In this document: piece by piece, positions 18,015-27,170 of the stretch | How positions within the stretch are numbered: the first letter of the stretch is position 1 | How the letters are laid out: every line of letters begins with the position of its first letter | From: Desulfuromonas sp. TF | GTDB taxonomy: Bacteria > Desulfobacterota > Desulfuromonadia > Desulfuromonadales > ATBO01 | NCBI RefSeq assembly: GCF_000472285.1 | Contig: NZ_KI421425.1 | Span: 1,145-50,403, forward strand | DNA length: 49,259 nucleotides | Reading direction: 5' to 3' | Made by a program: the position numbers and the translations under genes | The notes under the pieces: generated by a model | Databases searched by the model: none | What the model saw: the letters and a program-made list of their open reading frames with translations, nothing else | Told to the model about the DNA's origin: nothing

Positions 18015-19682
18015 ATGAATAAAACATTCATGAGCATGGGATTTGCCCTGGCAGCAGTTATTCTCTCCGCCAGCGGCGCCGCGGCCGCCGGCGAGGAGAT
18101 CTATCAGATCGAACAGGGCTTCAAGCTCATCCCTGCCATCATCATGGTGGCCCTGCTGTGCGTCTATGTCGGGGTCGGCTTCATTTCCATGGTTTCCGAA
18201 ACCTCGGGCTACTGGGTGGCCGGACGCGCCATCGGCAAGTACGGAAACGGCGCCGCCATCGCTTCGGACTGGATGTCGGCGGCCTCTTTCATGGGTGTGG
18301 CCGGTCTGCTCTACCTCAAGGGGTGGTTTGGTCTTGGCTACATCATCGGCTGGACAGGCGGATACGTTCTGCTGCTCTGCCTGATCGCCGCTCAGCTCCG
18401 CCGCTTCGGCAAATACACCATCCCCGAGTTCCTTGGCGACCGCTATGACTGCCATGCGGTGCGTCTGATCGCCGCCACCGTCACGGTTATCATCGCCATT
18501 ACCTACTCCACCGCCCAGTTCAAGGGGATAGGTCTGATCTGCGGCTGGATTTTCGGGTTCACCTACACCAGCAGCGTCTTCTTTGCCGCCGGAGTCGTCT
18601 GCACCTACATGCTCCTCTCAGGAATGGCCGGGGTCACCCGCAACCAGCAGATTCAGTATATCGTTCTGATCTCCGCCTTCATGATTCCCCTGTGGATCCT
18701 GATCAAGAAAGCCGGCGGCGCGGGAATCCTGCCCCAGCTCGAGTACGGCGCCATACTCTCCAATCTCATCGAGGGCAAGACCGCCATCGGCCAGCTCGAC
18801 GCGGAAACCACCGCGAACCTGAAAAACGCCTACATGCCTTGGGGAATGGGTGATTTCTATCATTTCGTGGCCCTGGTCTTCACTCTCATGGTCGGCACCG
18901 CCGGCCTGCCCCATATCATGATCCGCTTCTACACCGTCAAGAATGAAGACGTCGCCCGCAAGTCCGTTCTCTGGGGGCTGTTTTTTATCGGCCTGCTCTA
19001 CTGGTCCTCCCCCGTTTACGCCGCCATGGGTCAATTCTGGAATCCCACCGGAGGCAAACCGGTGGCGGACGTCATCATTCTTTCGGCCCCCGAACGTGCA
19101 GGCCTCGGCATCGCCTTTATCGGCTATCTCGCCGCGGGAGCTATGGCCGCCGGCCTTTCCACCGTCGCCGGCCTGCTTGTGGCCGGGGCGTCCGCCATGG
19201 CCCACGACTGGTACGCCACCGTGTTCATGCCCGACTGCACCGACAGGCAGGCTCTCACCGTAGGCCGCATCTTCACCGCGGTTCTGTGCGGCGTGGTCAT
19301 TCTCACCGCCCTGAATCCCCCGGCGCTGATCGCTCAGATCGTCGCCATGGCCTTCGCCATCGCCGGCAACACCATCTTTCCGGTAGTCGTCCTCGGCATC
19401 TGGTATTCCAGATCGAACAAATATGGAGCACTGGCCGGAATGACCTGGGGGCTGGTCATGACCCTGCTGGCCATGGTCGGCTGGGTCGCCAAAATCCCGA
19501 TGTTCGGTGCCGAAGGCCTTCTGCCGGCGACATCCTCGGCCCTCATCGTCTGTCCTCTGGCTTTCCTCATCAACATCGTCGTCTCAAACCTGACGGCCAA
19601 CAGACTGAGCGACGATTCGGCCGACAAGGGCGACAAAATACTGCGCAAGCTGCACAACCTTCCCGGCTGCAAGATGGAGTAA
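18015..19682 (+). CDS. Sodium:solute symporter, VC_2705 family (probable acetate transporter)
   Basis: A 555-aa inner-membrane transporter of the SSS family with a signal-like first segment and about 13 hydrophobic helices. Typical features are SGYWVAGRAIGKYGNGAAI in the second helix region, ASDWMSAASFMGVAGL, TIPEFLGDRYD, and SAGxxA-like stretches (YLAAGAMAAGLSTVAGLL). ActP-related members of this subfamily move acetate and other short carboxylates, and Geobacter relatives are proposed acetate permeases. The substrate here is inferred. It is paired with the DUF4212 gene, with an IclR regulator upstream and a DUF294 regulator downstream. Confidence 0.9.
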   Translation: MNKTFMSMGFALAAVILSASGAAAAGEEIYQIEQGFKLIPAIIMVALLCVYVGVGFISMVSETSGYWVAGRAIGKYGNGAAIASDWMSAASFMGVAGLLYLKGWFGLGYIIGWTGGYVLLLCLIAAQLRRFGKYTIPEFLGDRYDCHAVRLIAATVTVIIAITYSTAQFKGIGLICGWIFGFTYTSSVFFAAGVVCTYMLLSGMAGVTRNQQIQYIVLISAFMIPLWILIKKAGGAGILPQLEYGAILSNLIEGKTAIGQLDAETTANLKNAYMPWGMGDFYHFVALVFTLMVGTAGLPHIMIRFYTVKNEDVARKSVLWGLFFIGLLYWSSPVYAAMGQFWNPTGGKPVADVIILSAPERAGLGIAFIGYLAAGAMAAGLSTVAGLLVAGASAMAHDWYATVFMPDCTDRQALTVGRIFTAVLCGVVILTALNPPALIAQIVAMAFAIAGNTIFPVVVLGIWYSRSNKYGALAGMTWGLVMTLLAMVGWVAKIPMFGAEGLLPATSSALIVCPLAFLINIVVSNLTANRLSDDSADKGDKILRKLHNLPGCKME

Positions 19683-19751
19683 GAAAACCCTTTCCCGCGA
19701 ATTTCCTTCTCTTCCCATCTGGAATTTTGACCGGCAAAGGAAATCTGAGAG

Positions 19752-19991
19752 ATGAAAAGGCTCCTCACACGCAAACGCTTCGCCATGTTTTTCGCAGTGC
19801 TCGGCATCGGCCTCATGGGGGTCGACCTGATGATAACCCGCAATTTCTTTACGCATGTGGGCGAACTGATGGTCGCCAGCATTCTCTGTTTCGTCATCGG
19901 AATCGTTCTAGACCGCGACTCCCGGAGAAAACCAGAAAGAGAGAAGAAGGGAATCCCCCGCAAGAACGGCAAAGGGTTCAAAGCCACCTGA
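19752..19991 (+). CDS. Small two-helix membrane protein of the symporter locus
   Basis: A 79-aa protein with two hydrophobic segments (about residues 10-29 and 36-52) and a very basic C-terminal tail ending in RKNGKGFKAT. I do not recognise the family. It lies 69 bases after the symporter and 119 bases before the DUF294 gene on the same strand, so a role in membrane assembly or regulation of the transporter is possible. The coding call rests on clear hydrophobic patterning and its place in the operon. Confidence 0.65.
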   Translation: MKRLLTRKRFAMFFAVLGIGLMGVDLMITRNFFTHVGELMVASILCFVIGIVLDRDSRRKPEREKKGIPRKNGKGFKAT

Positions 19992-20110
19992 AAAATGATT
20001 GCTATTTGAAGGGCAGATGGTTAAAATTAGAGAGTTTTCAATTTCTTTCCGCGGGTTTATCTTTGCGTGTCGCAGGATGATTTGCCCCAGGTCCTCTCCA
20101 GGTAGCCTCG

Positions 20111-22024
20111 ATGCCGCTGACAAAGCACCTCAAGGATAGCGAACCGTTCAACGGCCTTCCCGATGACCTGTTCCAGGAAATCCGTTCCTCTGCAACCCTC
20201 GCGAAATACCCTCCCCAGACATACATCTTCAGACAGGGCGATCCGCCCACTGGCTATCTCTACGTCATAAAAGCGGGGCTGGTGGAGATGACGGCGCTGA
20301 CGCCCGGAGGCGGCGACATGGTCCTTGATTACCGCAAGGAAGGCGCTTTCTTCGGCGGCACTCCTCTTTTTACCGGCGAACCGTATACCGGTGGAGCACG
20401 TACGGTCAAGGAGACCGAATGCTATCTGATCCCCCAGGAGATTCTCAGGCGGGCTGAACGCAATCATCCCAACCTGAGTCAATATTTCCTCCGGATGGTC
20501 CATTCCCGGGTACGGCGGCTCTATTCGGACATCGTGGCGGATCACAACCGCAAAGTCCTCACCCAGATCGAGGCGTATCCCTTTAAGAAGCGCCTGTCGG
20601 AAATCATGGTTACGCCCGTGGAATCCTGTCTCGCCTCCGAATCCGCGCAGCAGGTGGCTCGTCGACTGAGTGAAAAAAACGTCAGTTCCATCCTGGTTCT
20701 GGGCAAGAGCGGTGATCCGGTCGGCATCATCACCGAGAAAGACATCGTTGCAAAGGTTCTCGCTCCGGAAGACGCCGACCCCAAAATTCTGACCGCCGGG
20801 GAGATCATGACCCCCCATCCCCATGCTCTGCCGCCGGAAACCTACATGTACGAGGCCATGGCCTACATGAACGGTCATCGCATCAAGCATCTCCCGGTGA
20901 TCGACCGGACCGAGGTGGTGGGAATAGTGACGCTGCGGGACCTGATGCGCTACCGCAGTCAAAAAGCCATGTTTCTGGTTGGCAACATACAGGAGGAACA
21001 AAGACTGGAAGGGTTGGCGGCCATTCGCAAGGAACTGCTCACCGTCGCACGCAGTCTCCTCTCCGAAACCCGCAGCACCCCGGAAGTGATGGAAATTCTT
21101 TCTTACATCCATCACAGCATCATCAAACGGGCTTATGAGCTCTGCCTCGAAGAGATGAAATCCGAGGGGCTGGAGCCGCCTGCCATTCGACACTGTTTTC
21201 TGGTGATGGGCAGCGGCGGACGCCGGGAAATGCTTCTGGGTCCCGATCAGGACAACGGCTTCATCTTCGAGAATGTACCGGACGAGCGGATGCCGGAAAT
21301 CGAAGCCTTCTTCGGCCCGTTTTCAGAAAGGCTCGTCCAGGCGCTCGCCCGGATCGGCTACCCTCTCTGTCACGGCAAGGTCATGGCCAACAACCCGGCA
21401 TGGCGCGGCCGCATCAGCGACTGGAAGTCGCGCATCCGTGGGTGGGTCAACGATCCCGAGCCGCAGAATGTGCGCTATTCATCCATATTTTTCGACTTCA
21501 TTCCCCTGATGGGCGATCCGAACCTGGCCCAGACACTTCGTGCCGTCGTCAACACAGAAATCAGGGAATTCCAGGGATTCCTGTACCACATGATGTCCCT
21601 GGATCTGCGTTTCAGAGTTCCCGTGGGTATTCTGGGAAGATTCGCCCTGGAGAAAAACGGCGAACACAAGGGCGAAATCTCACTGAAGCAAGGTGGAAGC
21701 ATCTACATCGTCGACTGCATACGCATGTTTGCGCTGGAAAAAGAACTTACGTCCATAACCACCCAGGAGCGGCTGAAGGCCCTCGTGGACCGAAATGTCT
21801 TCGACCCGGAAACCGCCGAACATATCCGCGCCGCCTTCGAAGCGCTCACCTTTTTCCGGCTGCGCAACGAGATCGCGCTCATCGAAAAGGGGAAAGAGCC
21901 GAGCCATTACATCAATCCCTATGCCCTGTCCAAAAACGAACAGGATCTGCTCAAAGAAGCCTTCCACGCAGTCAGCAAACTTCAGGACGCGACCAAGCGC
22001 CACTTCGGCCGTACACCTTTCTGA
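20111..22024 (+). CDS. cNMP-binding/CBS/DUF294 nucleotidyltransferase-like regulator
   Basis: A 637-aa soluble protein with three parts. The N-terminal cyclic-nucleotide-binding-like domain (about residues 15-130) contains FRQGDPPTGYLYVIKAG. A pair of CBS domains (about 155-285) contains VGIITEKDIVAKVL and VVGIVTLRDLMRYR. The C-terminal DUF294 nucleotidyltransferase-like module (about 300-637) contains FLVMGSGGRREMLLGPDQDN, where GSGGR...DQD is the nucleotidyltransferase-like motif. Such proteins are usual companions of DUF4212/SSS transporters and resemble GlnD-type sensors. It may tune carboxylate uptake to energy or cyclic-nucleotide state. That function is inferred. Confidence 0.92.
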   Translation: MPLTKHLKDSEPFNGLPDDLFQEIRSSATLAKYPPQTYIFRQGDPPTGYLYVIKAGLVEMTALTPGGGDMVLDYRKEGAFFGGTPLFTGEPYTGGARTVKETECYLIPQEILRRAERNHPNLSQYFLRMVHSRVRRLYSDIVADHNRKVLTQIEAYPFKKRLSEIMVTPVESCLASESAQQVARRLSEKNVSSILVLGKSGDPVGIITEKDIVAKVLAPEDADPKILTAGEIMTPHPHALPPETYMYEAMAYMNGHRIKHLPVIDRTEVVGIVTLRDLMRYRSQKAMFLVGNIQEEQRLEGLAAIRKELLTVARSLLSETRSTPEVMEILSYIHHSIIKRAYELCLEEMKSEGLEPPAIRHCFLVMGSGGRREMLLGPDQDNGFIFENVPDERMPEIEAFFGPFSERLVQALARIGYPLCHGKVMANNPAWRGRISDWKSRIRGWVNDPEPQNVRYSSIFFDFIPLMGDPNLAQTLRAVVNTEIREFQGFLYHMMSLDLRFRVPVGILGRFALEKNGEHKGEISLKQGGSIYIVDCIRMFALEKELTSITTQERLKALVDRNVFDPETAEHIRAAFEALTFFRLRNEIALIEKGKEPSHYINPYALSKNEQDLLKEAFHAVSKLQDATKRHFGRTPF

Positions 22025-22088
22025 TTTGTCCATATTCAATCCCAATCTTTCAGATCCCGCATTTCTCCACGGGATTACCGATCGCAGC

Positions 22089-22125
22089 CCGGTCCGGAGC
22101 AAACGGGCCGGATCATTTGCTTTTC
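22089..22125 (+). terminator. Probable terminator after the DUF294 gene
   Basis: CCGGTCC...GGGCCGG (22089-22095 with 22105-22111) forms a 7-bp stem with one wobble pair, followed by a T-rich stretch. A second small stem (ATCCCG...CGGGAT) lies just before it. The remaining gap to 22288 shows no gene. Confidence 0.4.
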
Positions 22126-22288
22126 AGGCCTTTTCAACGTAAACTTAAAACAATGCAAGTATGGATTCACGTTCATGGTTCCCGACCATGTTCATTTTAA
22201 TGGCTGACAAAAACACACCTTAGAAGTGTCCCCTCTGCGAAATCAGCTTCCGGGATTCCGGCTGTCCCGGAAAAGTCAAGGTACAGAA

Positions 22289-22696
22289 ATGGAAGAGGAA
22301 GGCAGATCCGAAAATCCCCCTCACGAGCAGGAATCCCTATCATTTTCTGAAATCGCATCCATTGACGGAAAGTTCCTGGACCGAATCCGGATCCTTCAGG
22401 ATCGGGGGAACCCGGGGCTGCTGAAGAAAGTCATTGGACTCTATTTCCAGGAGGCCCCGAAACTGTTGCAGCGTCTGCGAGACGCCTCCGATCGGGACGA
22501 CAGCAAGGGGATGCAGCAGGCGGCTCATGCCCTGAAGTCGAGCAGCGCGAGCCTCGGGGCCAGCCGGTTGGCGAGGATATGTGAAGAGATGGAAGCCCTG
22601 GCCCGTTCGGAAGAAACTGCGAAAGCGCGGCCCCTGATAACACTGCTCGAAAATGAATATTCCCAGGTTCATGCCGCACTGGATGGGAAGAGATGA
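22289..22696 (+). CDS. Hpt-domain histidine phosphotransfer protein
   Basis: A 135-aa stand-alone phosphotransfer protein. The Hpt signature AAHALKSSSASLGASRL is clear, with the phosphorylated histidine at about residue 80. An acidic, disordered N-terminus of about 20 residues precedes the helical bundle. It would pass phosphate between a hybrid histidine kinase and a separate response regulator. The ATG at 22289 has AAGGT upstream; a GTG at 22226 is possible but unsupported. The only hybrid kinase in the window lies 4.9 kb downstream (27171-29252), so a partnership is conceivable but unproven. Confidence 0.87.
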   Translation: MEEEGRSENPPHEQESLSFSEIASIDGKFLDRIRILQDRGNPGLLKKVIGLYFQEAPKLLQRLRDASDRDDSKGMQQAAHALKSSSASLGASRLARICEEMEALARSEETAKARPLITLLENEYSQVHAALDGKR

Positions 22697-22791
22697 CCAG
22701 CAGTTTTCAGCCGGCGTAACCAACGGAATGGAACCATCAGCCTGCATCTCCATCAGGCAATTCCGCGAAATCCAAAAAAAGGTAAGCTAGC

Positions 22792-23541
22792 ATGTATGTC
22801 ACTCTCGAAGAGGCAAAAAGAACTGTTTGGGAACGCTGGCACGACCCCGCCATCCGGCAGAAGGTAAAAGACTATGTCGGAGAGATCCCGGAATTTTTGC
22901 TCCACGAGCCAAGGGCTGCATTGATAAGGCATCTGCCTACCCCGAATTTTGAACAGCCCTGTTTTGTCGAGGGGGCAAAGAAACTGGGCTTGAAACCGTA
23001 TTGCTCAGCCTTTACAGGCGACAAAATCTGCACCATGAATCCGGATAAGGTTGCGCTGGGCAAAATGAGTTTTTTCTATGGCAAAGGCCGAAAAGGGGGG
23101 GACAGAGTCATTTCTCATCGGGTGATCGATTTCAACAAATATGACGGGAAGTCTTTTGCCGAAGCTAAAACTCTATGGAAAACTGACTTTGTCGATTTTC
23201 ACCGCCAACTTCTTGCCGAAACAATGCCTGATGTTGAACTGACTGATATTACGGAGTGGCTGATAAAGATGGGCGGCAAACCCAAGCTGTTCTGGCATCG
23301 CCTTCTCTCTCTTTTTATCTGCCACGGTATTCTTTTTGAGAATTTTCACTCCCAGGGCCCTGAAGAGAATTTCACAAATGAAATCATCCTGCCCGCGCTG
23401 GAGAAAGTAAAGACCTACTTCGGCCTTAAACCGCTGATCGTTCCCATTGTACCCATTGAGAAAGAACGGGAACCGTATTGGTCGTGGTATCCGGGACACC
23501 TGGAACAACGGGTCAAACATTGTCTGGCCCGAACCGGCTGA
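22792..23541 (+). CDS. Unrecognised 249-aa cytoplasmic protein
   Basis: I do not recognise this protein. It has no signal peptide or membrane helix. Visible features are an amphipathic N-terminus (EEAKRTVWERWHDPAIRQKV), a middle part with PYCSAFTGDKICTMN and LGKMSFFYGKGRKGGDR, and an aromatic C-terminus (EREPYWSWYPGHLEQ) that looks conserved. The coding call is supported by length, a separate start with AAGG upstream and the absence of a competing frame. Its base composition is clearly lower in GC than neighbouring genes (27 of 60 bases in one sampled line). It shares strand and composition with the acetyltransferase gene 72 bases downstream, so they may work together or have arrived together. 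Confidence 0.75.
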   Translation: MYVTLEEAKRTVWERWHDPAIRQKVKDYVGEIPEFLLHEPRAALIRHLPTPNFEQPCFVEGAKKLGLKPYCSAFTGDKICTMNPDKVALGKMSFFYGKGRKGGDRVISHRVIDFNKYDGKSFAEAKTLWKTDFVDFHRQLLAETMPDVELTDITEWLIKMGGKPKLFWHRLLSLFICHGILFENFHSQGPEENFTNEIILPALEKVKTYFGLKPLIVPIVPIEKEREPYWSWYPGHLEQRVKHCLARTG

Positions 23542-23613
23542 CAGGTCGCAGGGTGGACATTCTGCCGTCGAGCGGATGATGGCCGATGACGATTAAAGTG
23601 ATGGGGCTTTTGC

Positions 23614-24144
23614 ATGAGCAGTATAAAAATCGAAATAATCACGGGATACGATGAAAGACTCATCGCCCAACTGGTTGAATTGCAAAAGAAAGCTTTGCCT
23701 CCGCATATGCAGATCACCGAGCCCGCCACATATTACAAAGAAGGATTGCAAGATCGGAATAATATCAATGTCATAATGAGGGACCGGCATAAGGTGATCG
23801 GCTACCTTTTAGGCATACCGCAGAGCAATGTCTATGAGGAACTTCGGCACTGGGACCCGGAAATGGGAGATGATCCCGAGAGATTGTATCTGGACATGAT
23901 CCAGGTCCTGCCTGAAGAAAGAAGGAACAAACGAGGTCTGGCCCTGATCCAAACGGTATGTGCGGAAGCTGAAAAGCGGAATCTCTTCAAACTTTCGATG
24001 CATGCCAGAACAACCACAGGCTGGAGCCAATATCTCCAGAACCTGTTCGCAGACATCAGGTTTCTGCGCCAGATCGAAAACTGGTACGATTTCGGCGAGC
24101 CATGTGATTACCTTGAGGCCACAACCTCCTTGGATACGGTTTGA
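23614..24144 (+). CDS. GNAT-like N-acetyltransferase
   Basis: A 176-aa protein with the layout of the GNAT fold: an N-terminal substrate part with LIAQLVELQKKALPPHMQIT, a central strand VIGYLLGIP, and the acetyl-CoA segment LYLDMIQVLPEERRNKRGLA followed by a long helix (ALIQTVCAEAEKRNL). The pyrophosphate-binding loop is a variant of the usual R/Q-x-x-G-x-G/A. The substrate cannot be predicted. It pairs with the unrecognised gene upstream and has the same low GC content. The TonB-dependent receptor gene starts 60 bases later. Confidence 0.75.
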   Translation: MSSIKIEIITGYDERLIAQLVELQKKALPPHMQITEPATYYKEGLQDRNNINVIMRDRHKVIGYLLGIPQSNVYEELRHWDPEMGDDPERLYLDMIQVLPEERRNKRGLALIQTVCAEAEKRNLFKLSMHARTTTGWSQYLQNLFADIRFLRQIENWYDFGEPCDYLEATTSLDTV

Positions 24145-24204
24145 GGCGACCACTCTCCGGCCTGTTGATGGTGAAATGCGCTTTATCTTATATTGGGGGA
24201 AATA

Positions 24205-26223
24205 ATGAAATCCAGAATCCTTTACGTTGCAGCCATCACCTTCGCCCTCCTTCTTCCCGGTGGATCTTTTTGCAGTGCAGCGGACTTCTCCGATATCGAC
24301 CTGAACATGACCACCGTGGGAGATGAACTCCTCCTGTTCCAGGATATCCCCTCCGTCTTCAGCGCCTCCAAGTACGAGCAAAAGATCACCGAGGCCCCAT
24401 CCTCGGTCAGCATCGTTACTGCCGAAGAGATTAAAAGATACGGCTATCGCACCCTGGCTGACATTCTGAGGGGTCTTCGAGGTTTTTACATAACCAGCGA
24501 CCGCGTCAACCAATACCAGGGTGTCCGTGGTTTCAATCGACCTGGCGACTCAAACAGCCGCTTCCTGTTGCTTGTCGACGGTCTGCGTCTCAATGACAGC
24601 ATCTTCGGTGCCGCCTACATCGATACCTTCTTTATCATCGATGTAGATCTCATTGACCGGGTTGAGGTCATCCGGGGCCCAAGCTCCTCCCTTTACGGGA
24701 CCAATGCCTTTTTCGGGGTCATCAATGTCATCACCAAGCGGGGGAGGGATCTGCAATCGTTGGAAGTCTCCGGCGAGGGGGGCACTCACGACACCTACAA
24801 GGGCCGACTCAGCTACGGCAACCGCTATGGAACCGGCCTGGAGATGCTCCTTTCCGCCACCAAGTACGAGAGCGAAGGAGACGACCGGCTGTACTACCCG
24901 GAGTTCGATACGATCGACACCAACCACGGCGTTGCCAGAAACGGGGACGACGATGAAGTTTACAGATTCTTCGGCAAGTTTGCTTTCGGCGACTTTACCT
25001 TGGAGGGAGCCTATGTCGACCGGGAGAAGAGATTCCCCACCGCCGCTTACGGCACCGAGTTCAACGATCCGCGCAACCGGGTCATCAGCGAGCAGGGCGT
25101 CGGACAGCTGGTCTACGAGCACCACTTCGCCGATCATTTCGATCTTCTGGCCCGGGGCAGCTATAATTACTACTCCTCCGACGGCAATTACGTCTATGAC
25201 TATTCACCAACCCCTGATCCCTTCATCGTAATCAACAAAGACGAGTTCCGCGGCGCCTGGTGGGGGGGAGAAATCCAGGCCACCAAGAGACTGCAAAAAC
25301 ATACCCTGATCTTCGGCGGCGAATACCAGAACCACTACCAGCAGGACCAGAAGAATTTCGATCTGGCGGTTTACCTGGATGAGCAGCACGATTCCGAAAA
25401 CTGGGGAGTGTACATTCAGGACGAATACCAGATCTTCGACGCGCTGATCCTCAATGCCGGAGTGCGGCACGACGAATACAGCACCTTCGGAAGCACCACC
25501 AATCCGCGGCTTGCCCTGATCTACAGCCCTCTGGAGAAAACCACGCTGAAATTCCTTTACGGCGAAGCCTTCCGGGCTCCGAACGCCTTCGAATTCTTTT
25601 ATCACGACGGGCTGGAAACACAGAAACCGAACCCGGATCTCGAACCGGAAAGAATCACCACCTATGAACTGGTCCTTGAGCAGTATCTCGGCAGCCATCT
25701 GCACGGCATCATAAATGGTTTTTATTATGAAACAGAGGACCTGATCAATCTGATGCTCGACCCGGACGACGGATTGCTGGTTTTCGATAATGTGGACGAG
25801 GTCGAAGCCATGGGGGTGGAACTGGAACTGGAGGGGAAATGGAATTCGGGTTTTGAAGGACGGGCCAGCTACTCTTTTCAGGAGGCCAAAAACAGGAAGA
25901 CCGATCAACTCCTCACCAATTCGCCCAAGCATCTGGCCAAGCTCAATCTGATTGTCCCGCTCTACAAGGACAAATTTCTGCTCGGCATCGAGGAACAATA
26001 TGTGGGGAAGAGGAAAACGCGCACCGATGACGAAGCCGGGTCCTTTGCTGTGACCAACCTGACTCTTTTCAGCCAGCACATGGCGGAAGGGCTGGAGTTC
26101 TCCGCGTCCGTCTACAACCTGTTCGACAAAAAGTTCAGCGACCCCGCGTCGGCTGCGCATCGCCAGGACACCATTGAGCAGGACGGGCAGATTTTACGCC
26201 TCAAAATTACCTATATTTTCTGA
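24205..26223 (+). CDS. TonB-dependent outer-membrane receptor
   Basis: A 672-aa outer-membrane active transporter. It has a signal peptide (about residues 1-28), a short stretch before the plug that may contain the TonB box (around DELLLFQDIPSVFSASK), a plug domain (about 60-170, with SIVTAEEIKRYGYRTLADIL and VEVIRGPSSSLYGTNAFFGV), and a 22-strand barrel ending in the aromatic C-terminus LRLKITYIF. The NPDLEPERITTYELVLEQ signature of the family is present. The ATG at 24205 follows GGGGGAAAT. Its ligand is unknown. It is the first gene of a trio with a periplasmic binding protein (21 bases on) and a hybrid kinase. Confidence 0.93.
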   Translation: MKSRILYVAAITFALLLPGGSFCSAADFSDIDLNMTTVGDELLLFQDIPSVFSASKYEQKITEAPSSVSIVTAEEIKRYGYRTLADILRGLRGFYITSDRVNQYQGVRGFNRPGDSNSRFLLLVDGLRLNDSIFGAAYIDTFFIIDVDLIDRVEVIRGPSSSLYGTNAFFGVINVITKRGRDLQSLEVSGEGGTHDTYKGRLSYGNRYGTGLEMLLSATKYESEGDDRLYYPEFDTIDTNHGVARNGDDDEVYRFFGKFAFGDFTLEGAYVDREKRFPTAAYGTEFNDPRNRVISEQGVGQLVYEHHFADHFDLLARGSYNYYSSDGNYVYDYSPTPDPFIVINKDEFRGAWWGGEIQATKRLQKHTLIFGGEYQNHYQQDQKNFDLAVYLDEQHDSENWGVYIQDEYQIFDALILNAGVRHDEYSTFGSTTNPRLALIYSPLEKTTLKFLYGEAFRAPNAFEFFYHDGLETQKPNPDLEPERITTYELVLEQYLGSHLHGIINGFYYETEDLINLMLDPDDGLLVFDNVDEVEAMGVELELEGKWNSGFEGRASYSFQEAKNRKTDQLLTNSPKHLAKLNLIVPLYKDKFLLGIEEQYVGKRKTRTDDEAGSFAVTNLTLFSQHMAEGLEFSASVYNLFDKKFSDPASAAHRQDTIEQDGQILRLKITYIF

Positions 26224-26244
26224 GATCGGTCCCGGAGAATACGC

Positions 26245-27159
26245 TTGACGAGAAGACTTCCCATTTTCTATCTGGTCCTTGTAATCGCCTGGATTGGTCT
26301 CGGCTGGCGCCTGCCCTCCGAAGCCGCCGGGCCGGAGAGGGTTGCGGTGCTGCTCAGCACCGAATCGCCCCCATTCGACAAGGTTCTGGAAGGTTTCCGG
26401 GATTCTCTCGAACAGAAGAAGATTCCGGTCCTTATAAAAATCCTGCCCGACGGCCTGTCAAGTGAGGACACGAAAAATGTCGAATTGATATTCGCCGTGG
26501 GTTCCGAGGCGCTGGTTCAAGCCAGAGTGCAGAACCCGGACATTCCCATCGTCGCGGGGATGATTCTGAGAGAAGAAGATCTCGTAAACTTTCCCCATAC
26601 CACAGGTGTTTATCTGGAACACCCGCCGGAGATCCAGTTAGGATGGATGCGGCGCATCCTGCCCGACGCCCGCAAAATAGGAGTGGTCTACAACGGGACA
26701 GAAAACATGGGTCGCATCGAAAATGCGAAAAAGATCCTGGATCAAATGGGTTTCCAGCTCGTTGCCCAGGAAGTGTCCGGTCCCCGCGAATTGCCGGCGG
26801 CACTGGAGAACCTGGCCAACACGGCCGATGTCCTTTGGGGAGTGAGCGACCATGTCGTCCTGACGCCGCAGACGGCCAGACACATTCTGCTTTTTTCTTT
26901 CCGCAACCGCATCCCCTTCGTGGGGCTCTCCCATGCCTGGACCAAGGCCGGGGCGCTTTATTCCCTGGACAGGGATTATCATGACATCGGACGCCAATGC
27001 GGGGAACTGGCCTATCGAATTCTACAGGGCGAGCCCGCCGGATCGATAGCGCCGGTCGCACCGCGCAAGGTGACGTACTCCTTGAACCTCAAGGCGGCCA
27101 ATCGCATGAAACTGAACATCTCCTCATCAGTTCGCAAGGATGCCGAACAGGTTTATTGA
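26245..27159 (+). CDS. PF04392-type ABC substrate-binding protein
   Basis: A 304-aa periplasmic protein with an N-terminal signal segment (about residues 5-27) and a two-lobed binding fold of the PF04392 (ABC_sub_bind) type. Visible features are [47 protein letters not shown], and the [21 protein letters not shown] segment at the hinge. No ABC permease or ATPase lies nearby, so it may present a ligand to the kinase next door and not to a transporter. That is inference. The start is TTG at 26245 with CCGGAGAA upstream. The kinase gene follows 11 bases after its stop. Confidence 0.85.
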   Translation: MTRRLPIFYLVLVIAWIGLGWRLPSEAAGPERVAVLLSTESPPFDKVLEGFRDSLEQKKIPVLIKILPDGLSSEDTKNVELIFAVGSEALVQARVQNPDIPIVAGMILREEDLVNFPHTTGVYLEHPPEIQLGWMRRILPDARKIGVVYNGTENMGRIENAKKILDQMGFQLVAQEVSGPRELPAALENLANTADVLWGVSDHVVLTPQTARHILLFSFRNRIPFVGLSHAWTKAGALYSLDRDYHDIGRQCGELAYRILQGEPAGSIAPVAPRKVTYSLNLKAANRMKLNISSSVRKDAEQVY

Positions 27160-27170
27160 GAGGTGCTGAA

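Noticed and set aside
22025-22288. A possible riboswitch in the gap before the Hpt gene
   Set aside because: I saw only small hairpins and no conserved core of a c-di-GMP or other riboswitch; the first hairpins fit a terminator better.
26997-27170. A longer N-terminus for the hybrid kinase beginning at 26997
   Set aside because: It overlaps the PF04392 gene over its whole length, reads Arg/Gly-rich nonsense, and the GTG at 27171 has a proper ribosome-binding site.
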